Source: JAHZFN01 sp965149945
GTDB taxonomy: Bacteria; Bacillota; Dehalobacteriia; UBA4068; UBA4997
DNA length: 24,408 nt
Direction: 5' to 3'
NCBI GenBank assembly: GCA_965149945.1
Contig: CBCTTQ010000029.1
Span: 1 to 24,408, forward strand
Shown here: one piece after another, positions 16,777-24,049 of the stretch
Position numbering within the stretch: position 1 is the first letter of the stretch
How the letters are laid out: every line of letters begins with the position of its first letter
Translations under genes and position numbers: made by a program
Notes under the pieces: generated by a model
What the model was told of the DNA's origin: nothing
The model's database searches: none
Seen by the model: only the letters and a program-made list of their open reading frames with translations

Positions 16777-16805
16777 TTGAATAATCAGGGATAATTCGCT
16801 ATAAT
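16777..16805 (+). promoter_or_regulatory. SigA promoter of metA
   Basis: TTGAAT, exactly 17 bases, perfect TATAAT. The leader to ATG 16858 is about 45 bases, too short for an S-box or T-box element. Confidence 0.75.
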
Positions 16806-16857
16806 AAAAGGGATTCAGAAAAAGGTTTGTTATGCGAATGTGAAAGGAAGTTTGATT

Positions 16858-17781
16858 ATGCCCATTAACATCCCCGATTCATTGCCCGCCTCTAAAATCT
16901 TGAAAGCGGAAAATATTTTCGTCATTGATACAGAGCGTGCGATAACACAAGATATTCGCCCGTTGGAAATCGCGATTTTTAATATTATGCCTACGAAAAT
17001 CGCGACAGAAACACAACTTTTACGGATGCTCAGCAATACACCGCTGCAGGTTAATATTACTTTTTTACATCCTGCCTCTCATACCAGCAAAAACACATCT
17101 CAACAACATTTGGATACCTTTTACCAAACATTTGAAGAGGTCAGAGATAAAAAATTTGACGGATTCATTATGACCGGCGCTCCGGTGGAAAAACTGAATT
17201 ATGAAGACGTAGATTATTGGGAAGAACTCTGCGATATTATGGAATGGAGCAAATCTCATGTTTATTGCACCCTGCATCTTTGCTGGGGAGCCCAGGCGGG
17301 ATTATATTATCATTATGAAATTCCTAAGCACCAATTTGATGAAAAAATTTCCGGTATCTATTGCAATCGTATTCTTGATAAAAGAGATTCCTTATTCCGA
17401 GGCATGGATGATGAATTCTATATGCCTCATTCCCGTTATACAGAAGTCCGTACCCGCGATATCCAAAAGGTCAAAGATTTGGTGATTTTAGCGGAATCCA
17501 GTGAAGTAGGCGTCAGCATCATCGCCTCTAAAAACCGACGCCAATTGTTTTTCATCGGTCATGGTGAATATGACAGAAACACACTCCACGAAGAATATAT
17601 TCGCGATTTAGAAAAAGGTTTGGATATCGAACCACCGGAACATTATTATCCCAATGATGATTTTACCCCCGCGCCGAAACTGTATTGGCGCAGCGATGCC
17701 AGTTTACTGTATTTGAATTGGTTAAACTATTACGTTTATCAAGCGACTCCGTATCATATTGAAGATATTGCCGGATTTTAA
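16858..17781 (+). CDS. metA: Homoserine O-acyltransferase MetA, probably acetyl-CoA-specific
   Basis: The 307-residue enzyme activates the hydroxyl of homoserine for methionine synthesis. The catalytic residues fall at the family's standard numbers: Cys142 (in HLCWGAQAG), His235 and Glu237 (in FIGHGEYD). Residue 111 is Glu (GAPVEKL). In studied MetA proteins, Gly here goes with succinyl-CoA and Glu with acetyl-CoA, so I predict O-acetylhomoserine as product although the family is usually named succinyltransferase. The frame opens at 16840, but AAAGGAAG places the start at ATG 16858, giving the standard MPINIPDSLPA beginning. A strong promoter lies just upstream and a bidirectional terminator follows. 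No other methionine gene is in the window. Confidence 0.96.
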   Translation: MPINIPDSLPASKILKAENIFVIDTERAITQDIRPLEIAIFNIMPTKIATETQLLRMLSNTPLQVNITFLHPASHTSKNTSQQHLDTFYQTFEEVRDKKFDGFIMTGAPVEKLNYEDVDYWEELCDIMEWSKSHVYCTLHLCWGAQAGLYYHYEIPKHQFDEKISGIYCNRILDKRDSLFRGMDDEFYMPHSRYTEVRTRDIQKVKDLVILAESSEVGVSIIASKNRRQLFFIGHGEYDRNTLHEEYIRDLEKGLDIEPPEHYYPNDDFTPAPKLYWRSDASLLYLNWLNYYVYQATPYHIEDIAGF

Positions 17782-17796
17782 TTTATTTTCGAGCAT

Positions 17797-17832
17797 AAAA
17801 AGAGCAGACAGATACTTCTGTCTGCTCTTTTT
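17797..17832. terminator. Bidirectional terminator between metA and the cortex-lytic locus
   Basis: A perfect 16-base inverted repeat AAAAAGAGCAGACAGA / TCTGTCTGCTCTTTTT with a four-base TACT loop. It overlaps the stop codon of the small binding-domain gene on the minus strand and serves both convergent units. Confidence 0.92.
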
Positions 17833-18097
17833 AACGAGGAGCGGTCTCGTTTGCCGATTGTAACTGATGATAAACAAAAAAGATCATCTCCCAGGTGGAA
17901 TAATCAATTTCGCCCGTTTCCGGCAGATTAAAATACTGCTGGAAGCTGAGAACAGCCTGCTGGGTTTCTTTGCCGAATACGCCATCCGGAATGACGGAAT
18001 CAATTTCCTCAATGTTTTTGCTGATAAAACGCAAATATTCCTGCATGGTTCGGATAGGGAACAAATGCGCGGGTTGTGAACAAAGAAAATTTCGCAA
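17831..18097 (-). CDS. Small single peptidoglycan-binding-domain protein
   Basis: The 88-residue protein is essentially one PG_binding_1 domain. Its pattern IRTMQEYLRF, then PDGVFGKETQQAVLSFQQYF, then GEIDYSTWE matches the repeats in the upstream gene. It starts at TTG 18097 with a near-ideal AAGGAGGTGAT seven bases ahead, and the site overlaps the stop codon of the upstream gene, so expression should be coupled. It has no signal peptide; proteins of this kind in spore formers are made in the mother cell or forespore. It shares the reading frame of the two upstream genes. It could be a detached fourth repeat of the SleC-like protein or a small spore-coat or cortex protein. Confidence 0.82.
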   Translation of the reverse strand: MRNFLCSQPAHLFPIRTMQEYLRFISKNIEEIDSVIPDGVFGKETQQAVLSFQQYFNLPETGEIDYSTWEMIFFVYHQLQSANETAPR

Positions 18098-18109
18098 GGT
18101 ATCACCTCC

Positions 18110-19525
18110 TTAATCTGTTTGTCCGATACCCAACGGGTAACCCGGATATTGCGGAATTTGCGGGTTAATCAAACGGAGCAGACTTCGATATACTTCGATA
18201 AGGGCATTCCAGGTATTTTTTCCTACAATTCCATCGGGAGTCAAACCGACCATCCGTTGGAAAGATACCACAGAATCGCGTGTATCACTGTCAAAAATTC
18301 CCGTAAGCGACGGCTTTTCTATTTGAGGATAAAATTCTTCTATAGCAGTGAGATATTGTTGCAGCAAATAAACCCGGTCTCCGCTGTTTCCCTGACGCAG
18401 GGGTACTCCGCCGTAAGGAGCGATTTCAAAACCACTGACTGTATCAGGAATTACTTGGCTGTTATCAATAAAGACTTCATAAATCGCTTCCCAAGTTGGT
18501 TCATCGACAATCCCCGTGGCGGGGAACCCATAGTATTGCTGGAAAGCGACGACAGCGTTTTTGGTGGATTCATCAAAAGTACCGGTAATTGTGACAGCAG
18601 GGATAAAATTATTAAACAGGCTATTTACAGACAAAAAATATTGAAGAATATCCACTCCGCGTAAGGTATCCCCTTCCTGCAAAACCTGGGGAAATTGCAA
18701 CGATTCCAAACCGTATTGAATACCCTCCGATTCCACTTCCGCCAATTTTTTCACAACAGAATATAAATAGGAAATGCGATACCAAGTACTTTTTCCCACA
18801 ATACCATCTACAGTCAAATTGAAAATTTCCTGAAATTTTTTTACGGCGTTTTCTGTAATCAAGTCAAATTCACCGCTGACCGGGTAGATTTTAGGAATAT
18901 TGGGGTAATTTCCAGCAATACGATTAAGACGAGTTTGCACCAGACGTACATTGGCGTTAAAATCTCCTCGTCGCAACGGCGAACCGGGATAAGATTCTGT
19001 ATCACCGGAAATAGGAACATCTACCACTAATTCAATATCATCGCCGTAGTAATATTGCAGAATTTCAAAAGAATTCATGCCTTGCTTCGCCAAATCTACA
19101 GTACCCCACTGCCGTAAACCATCACATTGAGTTTTTACCCCGTCGCAATACGGGGAAATATACGGTGCAACCTGACCTTTTTTGCGAATATAACTGTCAA
19201 AAATCTCATCCACAACTCGAGAAATATTCTCAAAAATATTTCTTCCATAAACAAAGGCATGATCGAATTGCGTACTGTTGGTAATATCAAAGGCGTAGCC
19301 TTGGCTACGATACCATTCGGTATAAATACGATTCAGAGTAAAAGAAAGCTGGGCGTAAATATTAGCGCGAATGGCGGACTCCGGCCAGGTAGGATAAATT
19401 TCACTGGAAGCGACATTTTTGATGTAGTCAATAAACGGTACTGTTACATTTTGCGCATGGGTATTTCCCGGAACTCCCAAATGTACGGTAATGGTTTCCG
19501 GAATGATCGGTTTGGGCAAAACCAT
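18110..19525 (-). CDS. SleC-like spore cortex-lytic protein: SpoIID-type domain plus three peptidoglycan-binding domains
   Basis: The N-terminal part (about 10-165) strongly resembles clostridial SleC. It has VPFIDYIKNVASSEIYPTWP, with Glu42 at the place of the SpoIID lytic-transglycosylase glutamate, then ANIYAQLSFTLNRIYTEWYR, ITNST, and a Cys127/Cys134 pair (YCDGVKTQC). Three PG_binding_1 units follow at about 180-255, 283-350 and 375-446; each ends in a GIVxxxTW- or similar motif. The tail (459-471, YPGYPLGIGQTD) looks like the start of a fourth unit. SleC degrades spore cortex peptidoglycan during germination. Here the N-terminal pro-domain is a separate gene whose TAA touches this ATG; AGGTGA precedes it. 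The length is 471 residues, with more binding repeats than classical SleC. Confidence 0.85.
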   Translation of the reverse strand: MVLPKPIIPETITVHLGVPGNTHAQNVTVPFIDYIKNVASSEIYPTWPESAIRANIYAQLSFTLNRIYTEWYRSQGYAFDITNSTQFDHAFVYGRNIFENISRVVDEIFDSYIRKKGQVAPYISPYCDGVKTQCDGLRQWGTVDLAKQGMNSFEILQYYYGDDIELVVDVPISGDTESYPGSPLRRGDFNANVRLVQTRLNRIAGNYPNIPKIYPVSGEFDLITENAVKKFQEIFNLTVDGIVGKSTWYRISYLYSVVKKLAEVESEGIQYGLESLQFPQVLQEGDTLRGVDILQYFLSVNSLFNNFIPAVTITGTFDESTKNAVVAFQQYYGFPATGIVDEPTWEAIYEVFIDNSQVIPDTVSGFEIAPYGGVPLRQGNSGDRVYLLQQYLTAIEEFYPQIEKPSLTGIFDSDTRDSVVSFQRMVGLTPDGIVGKNTWNALIEVYRSLLRLINPQIPQYPGYPLGIGQTD

Positions 19526-19942
19526 TTATCTCACCTGCCTTTGCGGTTGCAAATTATAATCAAAAAGAGTTGTGACACCGGGAAAAATCTGGACGGCGGC
19601 ATCTTGTACCGTTTGATAATCCGGATGTGTGATATCAATATAGTAAATGGCATAGGCTTGCTCGGTCGGAGAAAGGGAATTTGCCGCGGCGGGGGTTTCC
19701 AGCGTGACGGCTTCCACTTCGCCGTCATAATTGGAAAAAAGACGGAAAAGCAGCTCTTTTTTTTCTTCGTTGATGGTGAAAATTTCTACTTTAGCTCGGC
19801 TCACCGGCAGAGCGCCGTTGCTGGCAACAAGAAAAACCTTCAACTGCCCGCTGCCCGAATAATTTTCCGGCAGCGATTTTTTGTTCTCGGTTTGTTTCGG
19901 TTGATTATTGACAAATTGATCGTAGTCGCCTGTATTGGTCAT
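19526..19942 (-). CDS. Pro-domain-like protein of the SleC-type locus (carboxypeptidase-regulatory-like fold)
   Basis: The 138-residue protein has a Gln/Asn/Lys-rich N-terminus (1-30). A probable beta-sandwich then runs from GQLKVFLVASNGALPVSRAK to IFPGVTTLFDYNLQP. This resembles the pro-region of clostridial SleC as I remember it: a variable beta domain ending in a bound-loop ILPD-like segment and NLQP. I infer that it is the separately encoded pro-domain or a partner that folds or holds the lytic protein. ATG 19942 has GGAGG eight bases ahead. Its TAA is immediately followed by the ATG of the lytic protein, in the same frame. No convincing SigE- or SigG-type promoter is seen in the 60 bases upstream. 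Confidence 0.72.
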   Translation of the reverse strand: MTNTGDYDQFVNNQPKQTENKKSLPENYSGSGQLKVFLVASNGALPVSRAKVEIFTINEEKKELLFRLFSNYDGEVEAVTLETPAAANSLSPTEQAYAIYYIDITHPDYQTVQDAAVQIFPGVTTLFDYNLQPQRQVR

Positions 19943-20005
19943 ATCAGATTCCTCCCACAGATGTTTGCTCTATTATTTACTATTCGTCGACAATGCCTTT
20001 TGACA

Positions 20006-20036
20006 AAAAAAGTGTGGCAAATTGCCACACTTTTTT
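20006..20036. terminator. Terminator at the end of the M50-trpS-scpA-scpB operon
   Basis: Stem AAAAAAGTGTGGC with complement GCCACACTTTTTT around an AAATT centre, eleven bases after the scpB stop. It is near-symmetrical, so it may also act on the plus strand. It separates scpB from the cortex-lytic locus. Confidence 0.9.
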
Positions 20037-20046
20037 AATGTTTGAT

Positions 20047-20625
20047 TTATTTTGCAGGATCTATCCGATCTCTCGGGAAACGGAACAGGCTGACCTCCTC
20101 CTCTTCTTTACTGAATTCCTGCGCGAAGGTTTGTAACGGCGGCAAATCGTCTAACGAATCAATGCCGAAAAAAGAGAGAAATTCTTTGGTTGTTCCGTAA
20201 AGGATGGGTTTGCCGGGAGTTTCCAGACGACCCACTTCCCGAACCAATTTTTTTTCCATTAATTTGTTGATCATCGTATCGATTTTTACCTGACGGATAT
20301 TTTCGATTTCCAAGCGAGTGATCGGTTGCCGATAGGCGATAATTGCCAGCGTCTCCAAAGCGGCCTTGGAGAGCTGTTGTTTGCGAGGATGATACAATCG
20401 CTCGATTTGCGAAGTAAACGCGGCATCGGTCAAAAACTGCCAGCCTCCTGCGATTTCCAATAAATGAAAGCCTCTTTTTTCATATTCTTGTCGAAGATTC
20501 CGTAAATGGTTATACACGGCGGTACCAGGCAAATCGGTGATTTCTGCCAGTTTTTTCAGCGAAATCGGTTCGTCTGCCACAAAAAGCAACGCCTCAATCA
20601 TATTTTGTTCCAATTTCTCGGACAT
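20047..20625 (-). CDS. scpB: ScpB, segregation and condensation protein B
   Basis: The 192-residue protein is made of two winged-helix domains, typical of ScpB: the N-terminal MIEALLFVADEPISLKKLAEI and the central ALETLAIIAYRQPITRLEIENIR. The C-terminal TTKEFLSFFGI is also family-typical. ScpB dimerises and binds ScpA, forming with SMC the bacterial condensin that organises and separates chromosomes. It starts ten bases after scpA ends, and its AGGAGG site overlaps the scpA stop codon, so coupling is very likely. The C-terminus is somewhat acidic and short. A terminator follows directly. Confidence 0.96.
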   Translation of the reverse strand: MSEKLEQNMIEALLFVADEPISLKKLAEITDLPGTAVYNHLRNLRQEYEKRGFHLLEIAGGWQFLTDAAFTSQIERLYHPRKQQLSKAALETLAIIAYRQPITRLEIENIRQVKIDTMINKLMEKKLVREVGRLETPGKPILYGTTKEFLSFFGIDSLDDLPPLQTFAQEFSKEEEEVSLFRFPRDRIDPAK

Positions 20626-20635
20626 CCCGTACCTC

Positions 20636-21424
20636 CTACTGCCAAAATGCTCCTGCTTGCGACAGAGTTTGTTCCTGTGATGAATACACCATCAGGGATT
20701 CTCCCGGGAACAAAAAAATATCGTCGAAGGTATGATCTTGATAAAGAGTGATTCGATTATTTTTAACTAATTCCAGCAAGGCAAGAAATCCCACAATCAA
20801 ATGAATCTTGGAACCATATTGGGAAAACAAAACAGTGAAAGATACTCCATCTCCTTTTTGCCGTACAGCTTGTGAGATTATATCCATCATACTGTCAATA
20901 CTGACAAGGGATCTTTGAATGGCAATGGTGGTATGTTCTTCTTTTACCTGCTGCCAAATACGATAAAAAGCTTCTGTTAAATCAGCAAGCGTTTTCCCCT
21001 CCAAAGGATTGGATTCCGGAAACAATCCACTATACAAAGAGATATGATTGTTTCTGGTGTGCAGCTTTTGTCTGGCTTGGTAATGTTCTTCTAAATAAGA
21101 GGCAGCTGCTTTTATTTTTTTGTATTCCAACAGGTCTCGAACCAATTGGGTTCGGGGATCCAAATCTTCTTCTTCCTGTTCTGGCGCAGGCGGTTTCGGC
21201 AGCAGCATTTTGGCTTTAATAGAAAGCAAAGTCGCCGCCATCACCAAAAACTCGCTGGCTACGTCTAAATCCAATTCTTTCATCTGATCAATATAATCCA
21301 AGTACTGCGCGGTAATTTCCGCGATGGGAATATCATAAATATCGACTTCATTTTTTTCAATGAGGTGCAGCAACAGATCAAAAGGACCTTCAAACATTTC
21401 TAGTTTGACTTGATAGGTTTCCAT
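20636..21424 (-). CDS. scpA: ScpA, segregation and condensation protein A (kleisin)
   Basis: The 262-residue kleisin subunit of SMC-ScpAB condensin. The N-terminal FEGPFDLLLHLIEKNEVDIYDIPI and the ASEFLVMAATLLSIKAKMLLP segment are diagnostic of ScpA. The acidic central linker (EQEEEDLD) and the C-terminal winged helix (about 180-250) that binds the SMC head are present. ATG 21424 has GAGGGGG eight bases ahead. It follows trpS by 42 bases without promoter or terminator signals and precedes scpB by ten bases. Confidence 0.96.
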   Translation of the reverse strand: METYQVKLEMFEGPFDLLLHLIEKNEVDIYDIPIAEITAQYLDYIDQMKELDLDVASEFLVMAATLLSIKAKMLLPKPPAPEQEEEDLDPRTQLVRDLLEYKKIKAAASYLEEHYQARQKLHTRNNHISLYSGLFPESNPLEGKTLADLTEAFYRIWQQVKEEHTTIAIQRSLVSIDSMMDIISQAVRQKGDGVSFTVLFSQYGSKIHLIVGFLALLELVKNNRITLYQDHTFDDIFLFPGESLMVYSSQEQTLSQAGAFWQ

Positions 21425-21466
21425 TGTTCTGTCCCCCTCTTCTCGTTTTTCTGCTTCAGGTTTTTG

Positions 21467-22459
21467 TTATTTCAAGCCCATGGCGTCTTTGACCAGACGC
21501 ATGGTTTCACCGGCGGCAACGGCTGCTTTCCGTCTACCGTTTTCCAAAACTTCCGCCAACAATTTTGGCTGGGCGGCAAAATGTTCTCGTCTGTCTCGAA
21601 TGGGCTCCATGAAAGTATCTAATTTGCTTGCCAAGCGCTTTTTGCAAGCGACACAGCCAATGGTTCCGGCTTGACAGCTTTCGCAGATTTCTTCCTGTTC
21701 TGTTTCATTGTAAAATTTATGATAGGTATATACCGCACAGATATCGGGATGACCGGGATCGGTTTTTTTGATGCGAGCGGGGTCTGTCACCATCTGGCGG
21801 ACTTTTGCCATGATTTCTTCCGAACTGGCCGCCAAGGCAATATCATTATGATAGCTTTTGCTCATTTTCCGATTATCAATACCGGGCAGCAACTTAATTT
21901 TAGAAAGCAGCGCCTGAGGTTCCGGGAAAATTTCCTGTTGATACATATGATTGAAACGGCGTACCAACTCTCTGGTGAATTCCAAATGAGGCAATTGGTC
22001 TTCCCCAACCGGAACCGCGGTGGAACGATAAATCAAAATGTCTGCTGCCATCAACAGCGGATAACCCAAAAATCCATATGTGGTAATATCTTTGCCGGAT
22101 TTGCTGAATTGCGCTACTTGGTCTTTATAGGTAGGTACACGTTCCAACCAAGAAAGAGGAGTGAGCATGGAAAAAAGCACATGCAGTTCAGCATGTTCCT
22201 TTACTTGGGATTGAATAAAAATCGCGGCTTTTTCCGGATCCAATCCCGCCGCCAAATAATCCAACGCCAAATTTTTGATGTTTTCTTGAATGTTTTCAGG
22301 ATGATCAAAGGATGTGGTCAATGCGTGTAAATCTGCGATAAAAAAATAAGATTCATATTCCTGCTGCAATTTCGCCCAGTTTTCCAGTACGCTGTAATGT
22401 CCAAGATGCAATCTGCCCGTGGGACGCATTCCACTTAAAATAATTCCTTGTTTTGTCAT
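21467..22459 (-). CDS. trpS: Tryptophanyl-tRNA synthetase, probable 4Fe-4S type
   Basis: The 330-residue class I synthetase charges tRNA-Trp. Its HIGH-like motif is GRLHLGH (15-21) and its KMSKS motif is at 198-202. The C-terminal region has Cys241, Cys259, Cys262, Cys269 and Cys272. Cys241-x20-Cys262-x6-Cys269-x2-Cys272 closely resembles the C-x22-C-x6-C-x2-C set that binds a 4Fe-4S cluster in Thermotoga TrpRS. A GTG at 22468 is in frame but sits on the GGGGAG site; ATG 22459, eight bases beyond it, is the better start. It lies 14 bases after the M50 protease gene. No T-box leader is present, which is notable for a Firmicute trpS. Confidence 0.96.
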   Translation of the reverse strand: MTKQGIILSGMRPTGRLHLGHYSVLENWAKLQQEYESYFFIADLHALTTSFDHPENIQENIKNLALDYLAAGLDPEKAAIFIQSQVKEHAELHVLFSMLTPLSWLERVPTYKDQVAQFSKSGKDITTYGFLGYPLLMAADILIYRSTAVPVGEDQLPHLEFTRELVRRFNHMYQQEIFPEPQALLSKIKLLPGIDNRKMSKSYHNDIALAASSEEIMAKVRQMVTDPARIKKTDPGHPDICAVYTYHKFYNETEQEEICESCQAGTIGCVACKKRLASKLDTFMEPIRDRREHFAAQPKLLAEVLENGRRKAAVAAGETMRLVKDAMGLK

Positions 22460-22473
22460 TTTCCGCACTCCCC

Positions 22474-23118
22474 TTAAAATAAATTGATAGCAAAATTAAT
22501 AAAAGTAATCAGTCCATTGATAATAGGATTCATCAAACGGCCTAAAAGACCGGTAAAACTCAAAAGTAATAAAATAATAATAAAATATTGACTGGCAGAA
22601 TAAATCATATTGGCGTATTTATTCGGAAGAACGATAGCAAGTACTTTGGATCCGTCCAAAGGAGGAATAGGCAAAATATTAAACGCCGCCAAACTAACAT
22701 TGACCAATACAAAAAAATAAAAGAACAAATAGAAATATTCATTATAGGGAATCAATCCGCTGGCAATCAGGCGGCAACAATATCCTCCCAATAATGCCAA
22801 AAATACATTCCCCAACGGACCAGCCAGCGCTGTCAAAAACATTCCCAGCTTACGGCTGCATTTGTAACGATTGGGATTAACCATCACCGGTTTCGCCCAG
22901 CCAAAGCCGGCGCCCCCGATTGAAGTCAGCAGCATGAAGATGGTTCCCCATGGGTCGAGATGCCGTAAAGGATTTAAGGATAAACGTCCTTGCAGACGAG
23001 GAGTGTCATCCCCCAATAAAGTAGAGACCAGACCATGGCAATATTCGTGAAAGGATAAGGCGATCAAAATAGATGGAAACATATACAATAAATTGATCCA
23101 TGTTTCGGCATTAAACAT
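22474..23118 (-). CDS. Site-2-protease-family (M50) membrane metalloprotease
   Basis: The 214-residue membrane protein has the zinc-protease signature HEYCHG in the first helix region (about 24-29) and the second motif NILPIPPLDGSKV around 167-179, whose Asp is the third zinc ligand. About five membrane helices are visible. This is the short YwhC-like class, without a PDZ domain, distinct from RseP; it is found next to trpS-scpA-scpB in several spore-forming Firmicutes. It presumably cleaves membrane-embedded substrates, which are unknown. It is the first gene after the strong promoter at 23150-23178, with a GAGGGA site. A SpoIVFB-like role is possible but not shown. Confidence 0.92.
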   Translation of the reverse strand: MFNAETWINLLYMFPSILIALSFHEYCHGLVSTLLGDDTPRLQGRLSLNPLRHLDPWGTIFMLLTSIGGAGFGWAKPVMVNPNRYKCSRKLGMFLTALAGPLGNVFLALLGGYCCRLIASGLIPYNEYFYLFFYFFVLVNVSLAAFNILPIPPLDGSKVLAIVLPNKYANMIYSASQYFIIILLLLSFTGLLGRLMNPIINGLITFINFAINLF

Positions 23119-23149
23119 ATCTTCCCTCTTTTCGTTTGCTTATTTTTTT

Positions 23150-23178
23150 ATTATAGCAAAAAAAAACGTGTATTTCAA
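23150..23178 (-). promoter_or_regulatory. SigA promoter of the M50-trpS-scpA-scpB operon
   Basis: Minus strand: TTGAAA (23178-23173), exactly 17 bases including nine T, then perfect TATAAT (23155-23150). The leader is about 25 bases, so no tRNA-sensing T-box can fit. Confidence 0.75.
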
Positions 23179-23253
23179 TGAATTTTTCGAAGCTCCCCTT
23201 TTTGAACAGACTGAGAATCATTTTAGAATACTTTTTTTATTTTCTTTTCGTTG

Positions 23254-23285
23254 AAAAAAGCAGGTCGAAATGGTTCGCCTGCTTT
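23254..23285 (-). terminator. Terminator downstream of sigF
   Basis: On the minus strand AAAGCAGG pairs with CCTGCTTT. CGAA/TTCG extends the stem past one bulged base, and TTTTTT follows. It starts a few bases after the sigF stop. Confidence 0.85.
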
Positions 23286-23292
23286 GAGATAC

Positions 23293-24039
23293 TTATTCCG
23301 CTTTTAAATAATTTCGCATTTTTTGCAATGCTTGTTTTTCCAAACGCGAAACTTGTACCTGAGAGATATGAAGTTTTTCGGCAATCTGTTGCTGAGTTTG
23401 CTCTTGAAAATACCGCGCTGTCATGATATAGCGCAATCTGTCATCCAAACAATTAAAGGATTCCGCTAATACGATAGCGTCAGTCCACAGTTCCTCTCCA
23501 TCGGCGCTTTTCAAAAAATCCTGCAATTCTTGTTTTTGATCTGTTTGTCGATCCAAAGGCGTTTGCAGAGAGCAAGGCCGTTGATTGGCTTCCAGGGCGA
23601 CCGCGACAGCGGCTGCGGAAACATCTAGGGCCTCTGCGATTTCTTTCAGGGTAGGTTCACGCTGATATTGATTTCGAAAAAGTTCTCGCTGACGTTGAAT
23701 TTTATATCCCATTTCTTTATAACCGCGGCTGACATGGATGGGTTGATCATCTCGTAGCGCTCGTTTCAACTCTCCCAATATCATGGGAACAGCATAGGTG
23801 CTGAATTTATTTTTACAATTTAAATCAAAATTCTCTATGGCTTTCAGTAAACCGATGGTCCCGATTTGAATCAAATCTTCCCGCTCAATACCTCGTCCGC
23901 AAAATCTTTGCACTAAAGAATATACCAGCCTGATATTTTTCATAACCAATTGCTCCGCGGCAACAGAGTCTCCCGCCTGAGCACGACAGATACATTCTTT
24001 TTGAACAGCGTCATCCCAAAACGCTTTTTCTTGATTCAT
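23293..24039 (-). CDS. sigF: RNA polymerase sporulation sigma factor SigF (SpoIIAC)
   Basis: The 248-residue sigma-70-family factor directs the first forespore-specific transcription. Region 2 holds GIEREDLIQIGTIGLLKAIENFD and KFSTYAVPMILGELKRALRD. Region 3 follows with the HVSRGYKEMGYKIQ segment. The region 4 helix-turn-helix QQQIAEKLHISQVQVSRLEKQAL lies near the C-terminus. Linkage to spoIIAB, whose product holds SigF inactive, identifies it as SigF rather than SigG. The frame extends to 24087, but that part overlaps spoIIAB and has no site; GAGGAT precedes ATG 24039, which lies ten bases after the spoIIAB stop. A terminator follows. Confidence 0.95.
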   Translation of the reverse strand: MNQEKAFWDDAVQKECICRAQAGDSVAAEQLVMKNIRLVYSLVQRFCGRGIEREDLIQIGTIGLLKAIENFDLNCKNKFSTYAVPMILGELKRALRDDQPIHVSRGYKEMGYKIQRQRELFRNQYQREPTLKEIAEALDVSAAAVAVALEANQRPCSLQTPLDRQTDQKQELQDFLKSADGEELWTDAIVLAESFNCLDDRLRYIMTARYFQEQTQQQIAEKLHISQVQVSRLEKQALQKMRNYLKAE

Positions 24040-24049
24040 TGCCGTATCC

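Noticed and set aside
19526..19528. Stop-codon readthrough or TAA reassignment joining the SleC-like genes
   Set aside because: TAA ends many other genes in the window, and a ribosome binding site plus ATG follow at once, so separate translation is the simpler reading.
19943..20005. Sporulation-type (SigE/SigG/SigK) promoter before the cortex-lytic locus
   Set aside because: GAATA followed after 17 bases by CATCTG resembles a SigG site, but transcription would start at the ribosome binding site itself, so it is not credible.
19127..20038. 303-codon open frame on the plus strand
   Set aside because: It runs antisense across the SleC-like and pro-domain genes and into the terminator; composition is unlike a real protein and no start signal is seen.
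21671..22330. 219-codon open frame on the plus strand
   Set aside because: Antisense shadow of trpS, without start signal or recognisable motif.
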